From NCBI GenBank assembly GCA_038232055.1, contig JBBSIN010000014.1:1-44724 (forward strand): 44,724 nucleotides of DNA. The letters run 5' to 3'. The translations under genes were made by a program, and so were the position numbers. The stretch comes from JBBSIN01 sp038232055. Lineage in GTDB: Bacteria; Actinomycetota; Actinomycetes; JADGOV01. The stretch's first letter is position 1, and the number at the start of each line of letters is the position of its first letter. Shown in pieces: positions 32,275-40,006 of this stretch. A model generated the notes under the pieces. It had not been told where the DNA came from and ran no database searches. It saw only the letters and a list, made by a program, of their open reading frames with translations.

Positions 32275-32668
32275 GGCCTTTACCGAGGGTCAGGTCCGCG
32301 AGATCGGCCGGGCGGTTGCCACCGCGAGCGACGAGACCGGTCTGTACTTCTCCGTCTTCGTCGGGTCACCGGACGGCTCGGCCCGCGACTACGCCGAACG
32401 CCTCCACACCGCGCTCGGGGGGCATGCGGCGTACGGCGTCATCGTTCTGGTGGCACCGGGCGAACGAGCCCTGGAGATCGTGACCGGACCCGACGCCTCC
32501 TTGCGGCTCTCCGACCGCGCGTGCGCGTTCGCGGTGCTCTCGATGTGCAGCGCGTTCGTCGGCGGCGACCTGGTCGGCGGGATCGTCACCGGACTGCGGA
32601 TGATGGCCGAGGCCGCCGGCCGCCGGCGCGCGATTCCCGGCGCGGAGCTGACCGCCGTCGACCGGTAG
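32261..32668 (+). CDS. DUF5130 (TPM-domain-like) protein
   Basis: 135 residues. The GTG at 32261 has GGAGG five bases ahead and lies inside the end of the previous gene. Conserved features are FTEGQVREIGRAVATASDETGLYFSVFVG, YGVIVLVAPGERALEIVTGPDASLRLSD and GGDLVGGIVTGLRMMAE, which resemble the TPM fold of putative phosphatases. No signal peptide of its own. It may dock on the membrane protein it overlaps. Confidence 0.85.
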   Translation: MATGEAFTEGQVREIGRAVATASDETGLYFSVFVGSPDGSARDYAERLHTALGGHAAYGVIVLVAPGERALEIVTGPDASLRLSDRACAFAVLSMCSAFVGGDLVGGIVTGLRMMAEAAGRRRAIPGAELTAVDR

Positions 32669-32671
32669 GGG

Positions 32672-35230
32672 TCAGGTCGCCGCCCGGTCACGCTCCTGGG
32701 CGCCCAGCGCCCTGGTAACACCGGCCCGGCCTTCGAGCAGCAGCCGGCGCAGTGCGGCCGGTGGCTGCTCGTTGGCGAGGTAGTCGTCGGTACGCCGTAC
32801 CGTCTCGTCGTTGATCGCCAACGACGGGTAGAGACCCACCACGATGTTGTGCGCCATGTCGAGCGTCCGCTCCGCCCACACCGGGCCGACGGCTGCGAAG
32901 TAGCGCTCGACGTACGCCTCGAGCAGGTCTCGCTGGCCGGGCTGCTGGAAGCCGCCGATGATCGCCGCCTGGACGGCATTGGGCAGGTCGGCGGACTCGA
33001 TGACGGATCGCCAGGCAGAGTCCTTTGCCTCGGCACTCGGCTGTGCGGCGCGGGCCGCGGCCGCGTGCCGCGCTCCGGCGGCGGTGTTGTCGCGGGCCAG
33101 CTCTGCTTCGATGTCGTCATCGCCGGCGGCGCCCAGAGCGGCCAGCCGGGTGAGCAGGCTCCAGCGCAGCTCCGTGTCGACAGTCAGCCCGTCGACAACC
33201 GTGTCGCCGGAGAGCACGCGACGCAGCACCTCGATGTGCTCGCCGTCGGTCGCAGCCGCCGAGAAGGTTCGCATCCACACGAGCTGGAGGTCGCTGCCCG
33301 GCTCGGCCGCGCGCAGGCGATCGTGTGCGGTGTCGGCCATCCGACGCAGGCCGGTCGCCCGCCATGCCGGGTCGGCGAACGAGTCGATCGCCAGCTTCGC
33401 CTGCCGGAGCAGCGTCTGCACCAGTCCGACCTCGGTCTCCGTGCTCACGCCACCGAGCACCAGCGCGACGTAGTCGCGGGCCGGCAGCTCGGCGTCGCGG
33501 GTCATGTCCCAGGCGGCGGCCCAGCACAGCGCCCGAGCCAGTGAGCCGGTCAGCTGGCCGATCGCGGCCTTGAGCGTGGCTAGCGACTGTTCGTCGAGGC
33601 GAATCTTGGCGTAGGTGAGGTCGTCGTCGTTGACGAGCACGAGGTCCGGCCGGCGGACCCCGACGAGCTGCGGCACCTCGGTCTCGGCGCCGACGACGTC
33701 GAGCTCGACGCGTTGCCGACGAACGAGCCCCTGCCCGGCCCTGTCGTAGAGCCCGATCGCCAGCCGGTGCGAGCGCAGGGTCGGATGCTCGGGCTGCGCC
33801 TCCTGCACGACCCCAAAGGAGGTGAACCGGTCGTCTGCGTCGGTGTCGAACCGGGCCCGCAGGGTGTTGACGCCGGCGGTCTTGAGCCACTCCTTGGACC
33901 ACGACGACAGGTCGCGGCCGCTGGACTCCTCGAGGGCGGAGAGCAGGTCCTCCAGGGAGGTGTTGGCGTACTCGTGCTGCCGGAAGTAGCCGCGCATCGC
34001 AGCCCGGAACTCCTCGGCGCCCACCCATGCCACCAGCTGCTTGAGGACGCTGGCGCCCTTGGCGTACGTGATTCCGTCGAAGTTGACCTTGACGGCCTCG
34101 TTGTCGTCGACGTCGGCCGCGATGGGGTGCGTCGAGGGCAGTTGGTCCTGGCGGTAGGCCCAGGTCTTCTCGATGTTGCAGAACGTCGTCCACGCGCTGG
34201 GAAACCCCGTCGCCTCGGCCTGCGACAGCACGGCCATGTACGACGCGAACGACTCGTTGAGCCACAGGTCGTCCCACCACCGCATGGTGACCAGGTCACC
34301 GAACCACATGTGCGCCATCTCGTGCAGGATGGTCTCGGCCCGCCGCTCGTAGAGAGCACGTGTCTCCCGCGCTCGGAAGACGTAGTCCTCGAGAAACGTC
34401 ACGGCGCCCGCGTTCTCCATCGCGCCGGCGTTGAACTCCGGTACGAACAGCTGGTCGTACTTCCCGAAGGGGTAGGGGTAGTCGAAGAAGCGCTCGAAGA
34501 AGTCGAAGCCCTGCTTGGTCACCTGGAACAGTTCAGCCGGATCGAGGTGCTCCGCCAGCGAGGCCCGGCAGTAGAGCCCCAGGAGGATCTCGCCGTCGCG
34601 ACCCTGATGCGTGTCGTGCACATGGTGGTAGGGCCCGGCGACGACGGCGGTGATGTACGCCGACATCCGCGGGCTCTCGCGGAACCGCCACCGGGCCACC
34701 CCGCCAGCGACCGGGTCGGGACCGCCGTCGACCGCCATGTTGGACACGACCTGCCAGTGGGCCGGTGCAGTGATCGTGAAACGCCAGGTCGACTTCAGGT
34801 CCGGCTGGTCGAAGCAGGCGAAGGCGCGGTGCGCGTCAAAGGTTTCGAACTGGGTGTAGAGGTAGGACTCGCCGTCGACCGGATCGACGAAGCGGTGCAG
34901 GCCCTCGCCGGTGCGCATGTAGGCACAGTCGGCGACGACGCGCAGCACGTTGTCGGCCTCGAGCTGCGACAGCCGGATCCGGTTGCCGTCGAAGACCTCG
35001 GCGGCATCGAGAGCCACGCCGTTGAGAACCACCTCGGCCAAGTGCGGAGCGGTGAGGTTGACGAACGTGGTCGCTCCCGGCTCCGTACAGCCGAAGCTCA
35101 TCTCCGACGACGACCGGAACGTGGCGTCCCCTGCCACCGAGGACAGGTCGAGCTCGACCGCGGTCGCGCGTACGTCGATCAGCCGCGCGCGCTCGCGGGC
35201 TTCGTCTCGGTGCAGGTTGTTGCCGCTCAC
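32672..35230 (-). CDS. pepN: Aminopeptidase N (M1 zinc metallopeptidase)
   Basis: 852 residues from a GTG at 35230 with AAGGAG nine bases upstream, giving the family start NNLHRDEARERARLIDV. The catalytic domain shows GAMENAG, the zinc site HEMAHMWFGDL with the distal Glu in NESFAS, and the catalytic Tyr in ITYAKGASVLKQL. The C-terminal ERAP1-like helical domain fills the last ~350 residues. It is cytoplasmic and releases N-terminal residues from peptides. It ends 3 bases from the convergent DUF5130 gene. Confidence 0.96.
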   Translation of the reverse strand: MSGNNLHRDEARERARLIDVRATAVELDLSSVAGDATFRSSSEMSFGCTEPGATTFVNLTAPHLAEVVLNGVALDAAEVFDGNRIRLSQLEADNVLRVVADCAYMRTGEGLHRFVDPVDGESYLYTQFETFDAHRAFACFDQPDLKSTWRFTITAPAHWQVVSNMAVDGGPDPVAGGVARWRFRESPRMSAYITAVVAGPYHHVHDTHQGRDGEILLGLYCRASLAEHLDPAELFQVTKQGFDFFERFFDYPYPFGKYDQLFVPEFNAGAMENAGAVTFLEDYVFRARETRALYERRAETILHEMAHMWFGDLVTMRWWDDLWLNESFASYMAVLSQAEATGFPSAWTTFCNIEKTWAYRQDQLPSTHPIAADVDDNEAVKVNFDGITYAKGASVLKQLVAWVGAEEFRAAMRGYFRQHEYANTSLEDLLSALEESSGRDLSSWSKEWLKTAGVNTLRARFDTDADDRFTSFGVVQEAQPEHPTLRSHRLAIGLYDRAGQGLVRRQRVELDVVGAETEVPQLVGVRRPDLVLVNDDDLTYAKIRLDEQSLATLKAAIGQLTGSLARALCWAAAWDMTRDAELPARDYVALVLGGVSTETEVGLVQTLLRQAKLAIDSFADPAWRATGLRRMADTAHDRLRAAEPGSDLQLVWMRTFSAAATDGEHIEVLRRVLSGDTVVDGLTVDTELRWSLLTRLAALGAAGDDDIEAELARDNTAAGARHAAAARAAQPSAEAKDSAWRSVIESADLPNAVQAAIIGGFQQPGQRDLLEAYVERYFAAVGPVWAERTLDMAHNIVVGLYPSLAINDETVRRTDDYLANEQPPAALRRLLLEGRAGVTRALGAQERDRAAT

Positions 35231-35366
35231 CCGCGGGAACTCCTTCGTTTCGGTTCGTCCGCAGAGTGTTTCATGCGGCGACGCTGTCTTGCCGACGCAA
35301 CGGTTCACTCGGCACCCGACGGGAACGCTTTGGTGGACCGTTCGCCATGCGCTGCCAGGAGTTCTC

Positions 35367-36041
35367 GTGCCCGTGTCCCCCGTCGACACCGACCCGGCCG
35401 TCGACCGGGACCCAGCGGACGTCGCCGAGTCCGACCACCCCACCGTCGACGTCGCCTTCTGGTTCGACCCGGTCTGCCCCTGGGCGTGGATGACGTCGCG
35501 CTGGTTGATCGAGGCGGCAGCGGTGCGCCGGCTACGGCCGCGCTGGCGCGTCATGAGCCTGTCGGTGCTCAACGAAGGGCGCGAGCTGTCCGACGACTAC
35601 GCCCGGCTGATGGACGACGCCCGGGGGCCGGTACGGGTTCTCGCTGCCGTCGAGGAGCGATACGGCGTCGAGGCCCTGGGCCGGCTCTACACCGAGCTCG
35701 GCACCCGATTCCACACCGAGGCACGCCCGCCCGACCGGGAGACGGTGAGCGACGCCCTGGTCGCGGCCGGCCTTCCGGAGCAGCTCGCCGACGCAGCCGA
35801 CGACGCGTCGTACGACGCCCTCGTGCGCGCCTCCCACGACGACGGCATCTCTAGGGTGGGGATGGACGTCGGTACGCCGATCGTCAGCGTGGGGAACCTG
35901 TCGATCTTCGGGCCGGTGGTGAGCCCGGCGCCGAAGGGCGAGGCCGCCGGCCGGCTATGGGACGGCCTCCTGCTTCTCGCCGGAACCGACGGTTTCTTCG
36001 AGCTCAAGCGCAGTCGGGACCGCGTGCCGATCTTCGACTGA
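35367..36041 (+). CDS. DsbA-fold mycothiol-dependent nitroreductase (Rv2466c-like)
   Basis: 224 residues from a GTG with AGGAG five bases upstream (GTG at 35373 is an alternative). The thioredoxin-like active site reads FDPVCPWAW, a single Cys with Ala where Rv2466c has the second Cys. Other landmarks are SLSVLNEGRELSDDY, FHTEARPPDRE, VGTPIVSVG and FGPVVSPAPKGEAAGRLWDG. Family members reduce substrates with mycothiol. It is divergent from pepN. Confidence 0.9.
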   Translation: MPVSPVDTDPAVDRDPADVAESDHPTVDVAFWFDPVCPWAWMTSRWLIEAAAVRRLRPRWRVMSLSVLNEGRELSDDYARLMDDARGPVRVLAAVEERYGVEALGRLYTELGTRFHTEARPPDRETVSDALVAAGLPEQLADAADDASYDALVRASHDDGISRVGMDVGTPIVSVGNLSIFGPVVSPAPKGEAAGRLWDGLLLLAGTDGFFELKRSRDRVPIFD

Positions 36042-36049
36042 CCCGGGCG

Positions 36050-36289
36050 TCACCTCGACCGCGACATCAGCCACAACGCGCCGGCGACGAGGGCTGCCAC
36101 CACCAGGCCGCAGCCGGTGGCGACCGGCCAGGCTGGGAGGCGGAGGGTGCGGGCGGAGACGTAGCCCACCCGGACGGCGACGAGGACGAGCAGCGCCATC
36201 GCGAGCGTCGCGACGGCCAACAGCACCCGTCGGCCCGCTGCGTCGTACGGGTCGCCGTCGCCGCGTCGTCGCCGCCCTCGGTCGAGCAC
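36050..36289 (-). CDS. Small two-helix membrane protein
   Basis: 79 residues from a GTG at 36289: an Arg/Asp-rich cytoplasmic start (DRGRRRRGDGDPYDAAGRR), two hydrophobic helices (VLLAVATLAMALLVLVAVRVGYV and WPVATGCGLVVAALVAGALWLM) and a short basic end. The order charged-helix-loop-helix is typical of small conserved actinobacterial proteins. Function unknown. It is convergent with the nitroreductase gene, 8 bases away. Confidence 0.65.
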   Translation of the reverse strand: MLDRGRRRRGDGDPYDAAGRRVLLAVATLAMALLVLVAVRVGYVSARTLRLPAWPVATGCGLVVAALVAGALWLMSRSR

Positions 36290-36343
36290 GCGCCCAGTCT
36301 GCGCGCTGTCCCCGGGTCGGCCGGGAACGAGACCGACCCGGCC

Positions 36344-36468
36344 GTCCGCCGCGCGGCGGTGGACCAGCTGTACAGCGAGGACGCCCGCACGTCGACCCGA
36401 TGGCGGTCACCGAGGGCCGGGAGGCGATCGCCGCCACGATCGGCGCGGTGCAGGAGCAGTTCCCGGCT
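36344..36468 (+). pseudogene. NTF2/SnoaL-like protein, N-terminal remnant
   Basis: AVDQLYSEDA in one frame and then, after a frameshift and short loss, DPMAVTEGREAIAATIGAVQEQFP in another. Together they resemble the start of nuclear-transport-factor-2-like proteins (cone fold with A-x-D-x-x-Y-x-x-DA). Nothing after this matches; the remainder is lost. Confidence 0.6.
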
Positions 36469-36623
36469 TCCTCGACAAGGTCCCTGCTGCTGTCTGACCT
36501 CCCGGGACGGGGCCGGCCGGGAATCTCCGCGCTGGCTCCGCCTCTGCCCCGACCCGCTCATTCACGAGGGGTCGTGGGGTCCGTTGCTGGTCGTGATGGC
36601 CGGCACCTTCATGACCATCTTGA

Positions 36624-36812
36624 ACGTTCCGCCACGGCGTCGACCTGGCGGACACCCAACACGCCGTACGCAACGCCATGGTCGTCGAGGAGATGGCCAC
36701 GGACCCGACCCGTTACCTGGTCCTCGGTCCCGACCGGGCCGGGAACCTGCTCGAAGTGGTCGTGATGGATCGACCTCAGGGGCCGGCGATGATCCACTCC
36801 ATGCCGATGTAG
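36624..36812 (+). pseudogene. Toxin gene remnant of a type II toxin-antitoxin pair
   Basis: An open frame bounded by an in-frame TGA just upstream, with no start codon, reading RHGVDLADTQHAVRNAMVVEEM, then DPTRYLVLGPDRAGNLLEVVVMDRPQGP and MIHSMPM. This matches the body of a small actinobacterial toxin (BrnT/DUF4258-like) that is normally ~85-95 residues. The N-terminus is missing and the C-terminus ends early. The matching antitoxin follows after 37 bases. Confidence 0.65.
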
Positions 36813-36849
36813 GCCAGGACCGGAAGCTGCTCGAAGGAAGGGGGTAGCC

Positions 36850-37124
36850 ATGCCCGAAACGCAGGGAACGACAGCGCACGGCGTCCCGATCAGTGACGAG
36901 ATGGTCGAGGCGATGGCCGACGAGGCCAACGCGGCTACGACGTCGAGGAGCTGCCGCGGCGCCGCGGCGGCCGGCCGCCGATGGGGTCGGCGGCGTCGTC
37001 GGTCGAGTCGGTGCGCCTGGACCCCGAGCTGAAGCGTGACCTCCTACTGCGGGCCGCGGAGGAGCACATCAGCGTCTCCGAGGCGATCCGCCGAGCCATT
37101 GGCCAGTACCTGCGGGCCAGCTGA
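36850..37124 (+). pseudogene. CopG/RHH-type antitoxin with a single-base deletion
   Basis: ATG after GAAGGAAGGGGG. The first frame reads MPETQGTTAHGVPISDEMVEAMADEANA; one base is missing near 36935, after which the next frame reads YDVEELPRRRGGRPPMGSAASSVESVRLDPELKRDLLLRAAEEHISVSEAIRRAIGQYL, the ribbon-helix-helix DNA-binding part. Inserting a single G would restore a ~91-residue antitoxin. With its toxin also broken, the module appears dead. Confidence 0.78.
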
Positions 37125-37323
37125 AACTTCAGCGGGATCGTGGCGGTGGCTGCGCTGGGCGAAGAGGGTGAATACTCATCGCCTGGAGGTACCAGCAGCG
37201 TTCGCTGGGGGCGCTACCCAGGAGCACCGGCTCGAGACGCTCAGCCGCACCACGTGAGATGTCAACATCGCCTCCCGGTCCTTCGCGGCGGTGTCCATCG
37301 CCAACTCCCGACGTGGAGGGGTC

Positions 37324-37827
37324 TCACCGTGCCGCCGCGACCTTGGTCTCGACTGGCATCTCGGGGACCAGGTGACGACGCCATACCTCGATGAACACGA
37401 TGCCGATGGCGGTCGGTGTCATCCACGGGAGCAACTGAGCCGGGCCCCTGAGGGGACCATCGACGGTAAGGGCGACCACGACCAAGGCGGTGACGAGCGC
37501 GATGTAGGAGCCGCCTTGGCCATGGACATATCCGTGGGTCCACCCCGGGAAGCGGCGGCTGGCAGAGGAGCGGGCAAGCAACGCGAGACCGTAGGTCAGC
37601 CCGGAGACCGGGACCAGCCACCACAGATCGGTACGGCGCTGGATCACCAGCGCGGTGGCGCTCAGGCACACAGCGAGTACGAGCGCACGGTAGCCGGCGC
37701 TGAGCGGGCCGGTGGTGCGCTTGCCGGAGCGGAACCTGTAGACGTCCTGACGCATGGCGAGCGGACCGAACAGCAAGGCGGCGGTGCCGGTAACCACGTG
37801 GACGGCGAGGAGCGCGGTGTGAGCCAT
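37324..37827 (-). CDS. Multi-pass membrane protein (DUF2306-like)
   Basis: 167 residues, AGAGG ribosome site 7 bases before the ATG. It has four or five hydrophobic helices: TALLAVHVVTGTAALLFGPLAM, ALVLAVCLSATALVI, WWLVPVSGLTYGLALLA, YIALVTALVVVALTV and LLPWMTPTAIGIVFIEVW. His residues in the first helix and after PGWTHGYVHGQGG recall DUF2306 membrane proteins, but the match is loose. It is transcribed divergently from the MarR gene, from an intergenic region with a clear palindrome, so it is the probable target of that regulator. Confidence 0.8.
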   Translation of the reverse strand: MAHTALLAVHVVTGTAALLFGPLAMRQDVYRFRSGKRTTGPLSAGYRALVLAVCLSATALVIQRRTDLWWLVPVSGLTYGLALLARSSASRRFPGWTHGYVHGQGGSYIALVTALVVVALTVDGPLRGPAQLLPWMTPTAIGIVFIEVWRRHLVPEMPVETKVAAAR

Positions 37828-37857
37828 GGTGGCCTCTCAGGAGACAAGCAAGGCAGA

Positions 37858-37886
37858 ACTTGCATTACTAAGTTAGCACGCTAAGA
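37858..37886. promoter_or_regulatory. MarR operator between divergent genes
   Basis: Two overlapping inverted repeats: AACTT-N8-AAGTT (37858-37875) and AGTTAGC-AC-GCTAAGA (TTAGC/GCTAA at 37873-37884). The second is the usual MarR-type spacing. They cover the space where both divergent promoters must lie, 9 bases before the marR start. Confidence 0.65.
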
Positions 37887-37894
37887 TTGGGGCT

Positions 37895-38335
37895 GTGTCA
37901 ACCGATCTGAGTTTCGACCTGCACCGCTTGACCGCACAGCTGGACCGATCGGCAGACCGGATTCTGACCGCCGCCTACGGGCTGTCCTATCGGAGGGTTC
38001 GCACCCTGCTGATCGTCGGGCGTCTCGGCGCGGCCACCCAGCGAGCCGTCGCCGAAGAACTGGGGGTCTCGGAGCCGTCCGCGAGCCGCATGACCGGCGT
38101 GTTGGTCGGGACGGGGTTGCTGGTCGCGGACCCGGACCCGAAGGGCGGCAACCGCCGCCGAGTGAGTCTGACGGTCGACGGCAAGGAGATGGTCGAGCAG
38201 TGCCAGAACCTGCTGGAAGTCCGCTTCGCCGAGCTCGTACGGCGCAGCGGCGTCTCATACTCCAGCTACGCACGCGACACGGGGCGACTCCTGGACACCT
38301 TGACGACCTCAGCGGCACCAGACCCGGTGCCGTAA
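37895..38335 (+). CDS. MarR family transcriptional regulator
   Basis: 146 residues, GTG start. Winged helix: YRRVRTLLIVGRLGAATQRAVAEELGVSEPSASRMTGVLVGTGLLVADPDPKGGNRRRVSLTVDGK, with helices at both ends for dimerisation. It probably controls itself and the divergent membrane protein via the palindromes between them. Ligand unknown. Confidence 0.92.
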   Translation: MSTDLSFDLHRLTAQLDRSADRILTAAYGLSYRRVRTLLIVGRLGAATQRAVAEELGVSEPSASRMTGVLVGTGLLVADPDPKGGNRRRVSLTVDGKEMVEQCQNLLEVRFAELVRRSGVSYSSYARDTGRLLDTLTTSAAPDPVP

Positions 38336-38390
38336 GAGCAAACGATCTGTCCCGCCTTCGCCCGTCGAGCCGGGCCTAGTCTGCTTGCCC

Positions 38391-38864
38391 ATGCGCATCT
38401 ATCTGGGCTCCGACCACGCCGGCTACGAGCTCAAGGCGCAGCTGGTCGCGCGGCTCGCCGAGCTCGGCCACGAACCGGTCGACTGCGGCCCGCCCGCGTT
38501 CGACGCCGACGACGACTACCCGCCGTACGTGCTGCTCGCGGCCGAGCGAACCGCCGGCGACCCAGACAGCCAGGGCGTCGTTATCGGCGGCTCCGGCAAC
38601 GGGGAGGCGATCGCGGCGAACAAGGTGCGCGGCGTGCGGTGCGCTCTCGCATTCTCCGAGGAGACCGCTCGGCTGGGGCGGCAGCACAACGACGCCAACG
38701 TCGTGTCGCTCGGGGCGCGGATGTACCCGATGGCGGACGCCGTACGGTTCGCCGAGGTCTTCGTGTCAACGCCGTTCTCGGGCGAGGAGCGCCACGCCCG
38801 CCGGCTCGCGCAGCTCGCCGACTACGAGCGGTCGGGCGAGCTGCCCGCCGTACCCGGCTCCTGA
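38391..38864 (+). CDS. rpiB: Ribose-5-phosphate isomerase B
   Basis: 157 residues; interconverts ribose-5-P and ribulose-5-P in the pentose phosphate pathway. It has MRIYLGSDHAGYELK, GGSGNGEAIAANKVRGVRCAL and HNDANVVSLGAR. The acid/base residue is Glu72 in GSGNGE, as in mycobacterial RpiB, rather than the Cys of the E. coli enzyme. A TTG two codons earlier is possible; the ATG at 38391 fits the family start. Confidence 0.95.
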   Translation: MRIYLGSDHAGYELKAQLVARLAELGHEPVDCGPPAFDADDDYPPYVLLAAERTAGDPDSQGVVIGGSGNGEAIAANKVRGVRCALAFSEETARLGRQHNDANVVSLGARMYPMADAVRFAEVFVSTPFSGEERHARRLAQLADYERSGELPAVPGS

Positions 38865-39103
38865 CCCGTCTCGGAATCCTGCGTCTCGGAATCCTGCATC
38901 GCGGGCTCCGGGAGCGGCTCGGGCCGCGGTCGGGAGACGTCCCGGGCGCGCATCGCACCGGAAACGCCGACCTTCGAAGGCCCGGCCCCGACGAGCCCTC
39001 CGAGCGGGCTGCCCCCGGGCTTGCCCGCCGGTTTGCCCCCGGGCTTGCCCGTCGGCTTGCCGCCGTGGGGCGCGCCCGGCCGCCCGGCAGACTGTGCGGA
39101 CAC
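38822..39103 (-). CDS. Low-complexity small protein with Gly-Lys-Pro repeats
   Basis: 93 residues from a GTG at 39103, antiparallel to the 284-base gap between rpiB and the glycosylase gene and overlapping the 3' end of rpiB by 43 bases. It contains GKPTGKPGGKPAGKPGG, then GVSGAMRARDVSRPRPEP, a phrase that recurs in actinobacterial proteins, and an acidic tail with a DSETQ/DSETG duplication. It is probably disordered. The overlap and composition leave doubt that it is expressed; if not, the region is a low-complexity spacer. Confidence 0.45.
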   Translation of the reverse strand: MSAQSAGRPGAPHGGKPTGKPGGKPAGKPGGSPLGGLVGAGPSKVGVSGAMRARDVSRPRPEPLPEPAMQDSETQDSETGQEPGTAGSSPDRS

Positions 39104-39148
39104 CGTCTCACCACCCGACACCCGTCCCACTCCCGAAGAGAACTCGAC

Positions 39149-39955
39149 GTGCCCGAGGGTCACACCATCCACCGGCTGGCCCGCGAGCACACCGCGTTGC
39201 TCGCCGGTCAGCCTCTCACCTTGTCCAGTCCGCAGGGGCGCTTCGCCGCCGGCGCCGCCCGGCTCTCCGGGCACCGGCTGGAACGTGTCGAGCCGTACGG
39301 CAAGCACCTGTTCTACCGCTTCGAGCACGACCTGCGGCTGCATGTGCACCTCGGGCTCTACGGCGGTTTCGGGTCCGGACCGCTGCCGGCACCGGAACCG
39401 CGCGGCGCCGTACGGGTGCGCATGGTGGGAGATTCGGCGTACGCCGACCTGCGCGGCCCCACGGCATGCGACGTGGTGACCCCGGCCGAGCAGGTGGCGA
39501 TCGAGTCGCGGCTAGGGCCCGATCCGCTCCGCTCCGGCGCCCGACCTGACCAGGCATGGTCGCGGATCGCACGTAGCAGGGCACCGATCGCCGGACTGCT
39601 GATGGACCAGTCGGTCATCGCGGGCATCGGCAACGTCTACCGCGCCGAGCTGCTGTACCTGCATGCCATGGATCCGTTTCGGAGCGGCCGCTCGCTCGCC
39701 ACCGAGGAGTTTCTCGCCATCTGGACCGACCTGCGCCGCCGGATGTTTGCCGGCGTGCGGGCGGGGCGGATCGTCACGACGGTCGCCGCCGATCGGACCC
39801 GCCGACGCGGACCGGCCAGCCGCGACGACGCGTTCTACGTCTACCGGCGCGCCGGGCTGGCGTGCCGCAGCTGTGGCGCGGAGATCCGGTCGGCCCAGCG
39901 GGCCGGCCGCACGCTCTACTGGTGCCCGGTGGAGCAGCCGCCCTGGCCGTGCTGA
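39149..39955 (+). CDS. Fpg/Nei family DNA glycosylase
   Basis: 268 residues from a GTG at 39149. Pro2-Glu3 (after initiator removal the catalytic Pro) begins PEGHTIHRLA; the beta-sandwich Lys is in EPYGKHLFYRF; the H2TH motif is DQSVIAGIGNVYRAELLYLHAMDPF. The C-terminal zinc finger reads CRSCG...YWCPVEQ, so the fourth Cys of the usual C-x2-C-x16-C-x2-C is replaced, with the only other Cys at the very end. It belongs to the actinobacterial Nei2-like group that removes oxidised bases. The long open frame upstream is not coding. Confidence 0.9.
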   Translation: MPEGHTIHRLAREHTALLAGQPLTLSSPQGRFAAGAARLSGHRLERVEPYGKHLFYRFEHDLRLHVHLGLYGGFGSGPLPAPEPRGAVRVRMVGDSAYADLRGPTACDVVTPAEQVAIESRLGPDPLRSGARPDQAWSRIARSRAPIAGLLMDQSVIAGIGNVYRAELLYLHAMDPFRSGRSLATEEFLAIWTDLRRRMFAGVRAGRIVTTVAADRTRRRGPASRDDAFYVYRRAGLACRSCGAEIRSAQRAGRTLYWCPVEQPPWPC

Positions 39956-40006
39956 CCCCGCTCGCGCTGATCCTGCCCGCGCTGACCCTGCCCGACGACC
40001 TGTCGG

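Noticed and set aside
36067..36561. Long minus-strand frame over the NTF2-like remnant
   Set aside because: Arg/Ser/Pro-rich composition typical of an off-frame GC-rich reading; the small membrane protein in another frame and plus-strand protein motifs explain the region better.
38865..39110. Repeats between rpiB and the glycosylase as a CRISPR array
   Set aside because: Units are ~12-15 bp and imperfect, without spacers of constant length; no cas genes are present.
38639..39148. N-terminal extension of the DNA glycosylase
   Set aside because: The catalytic Pro must be residue 2 after the initiator, which fixes the start at 39149.
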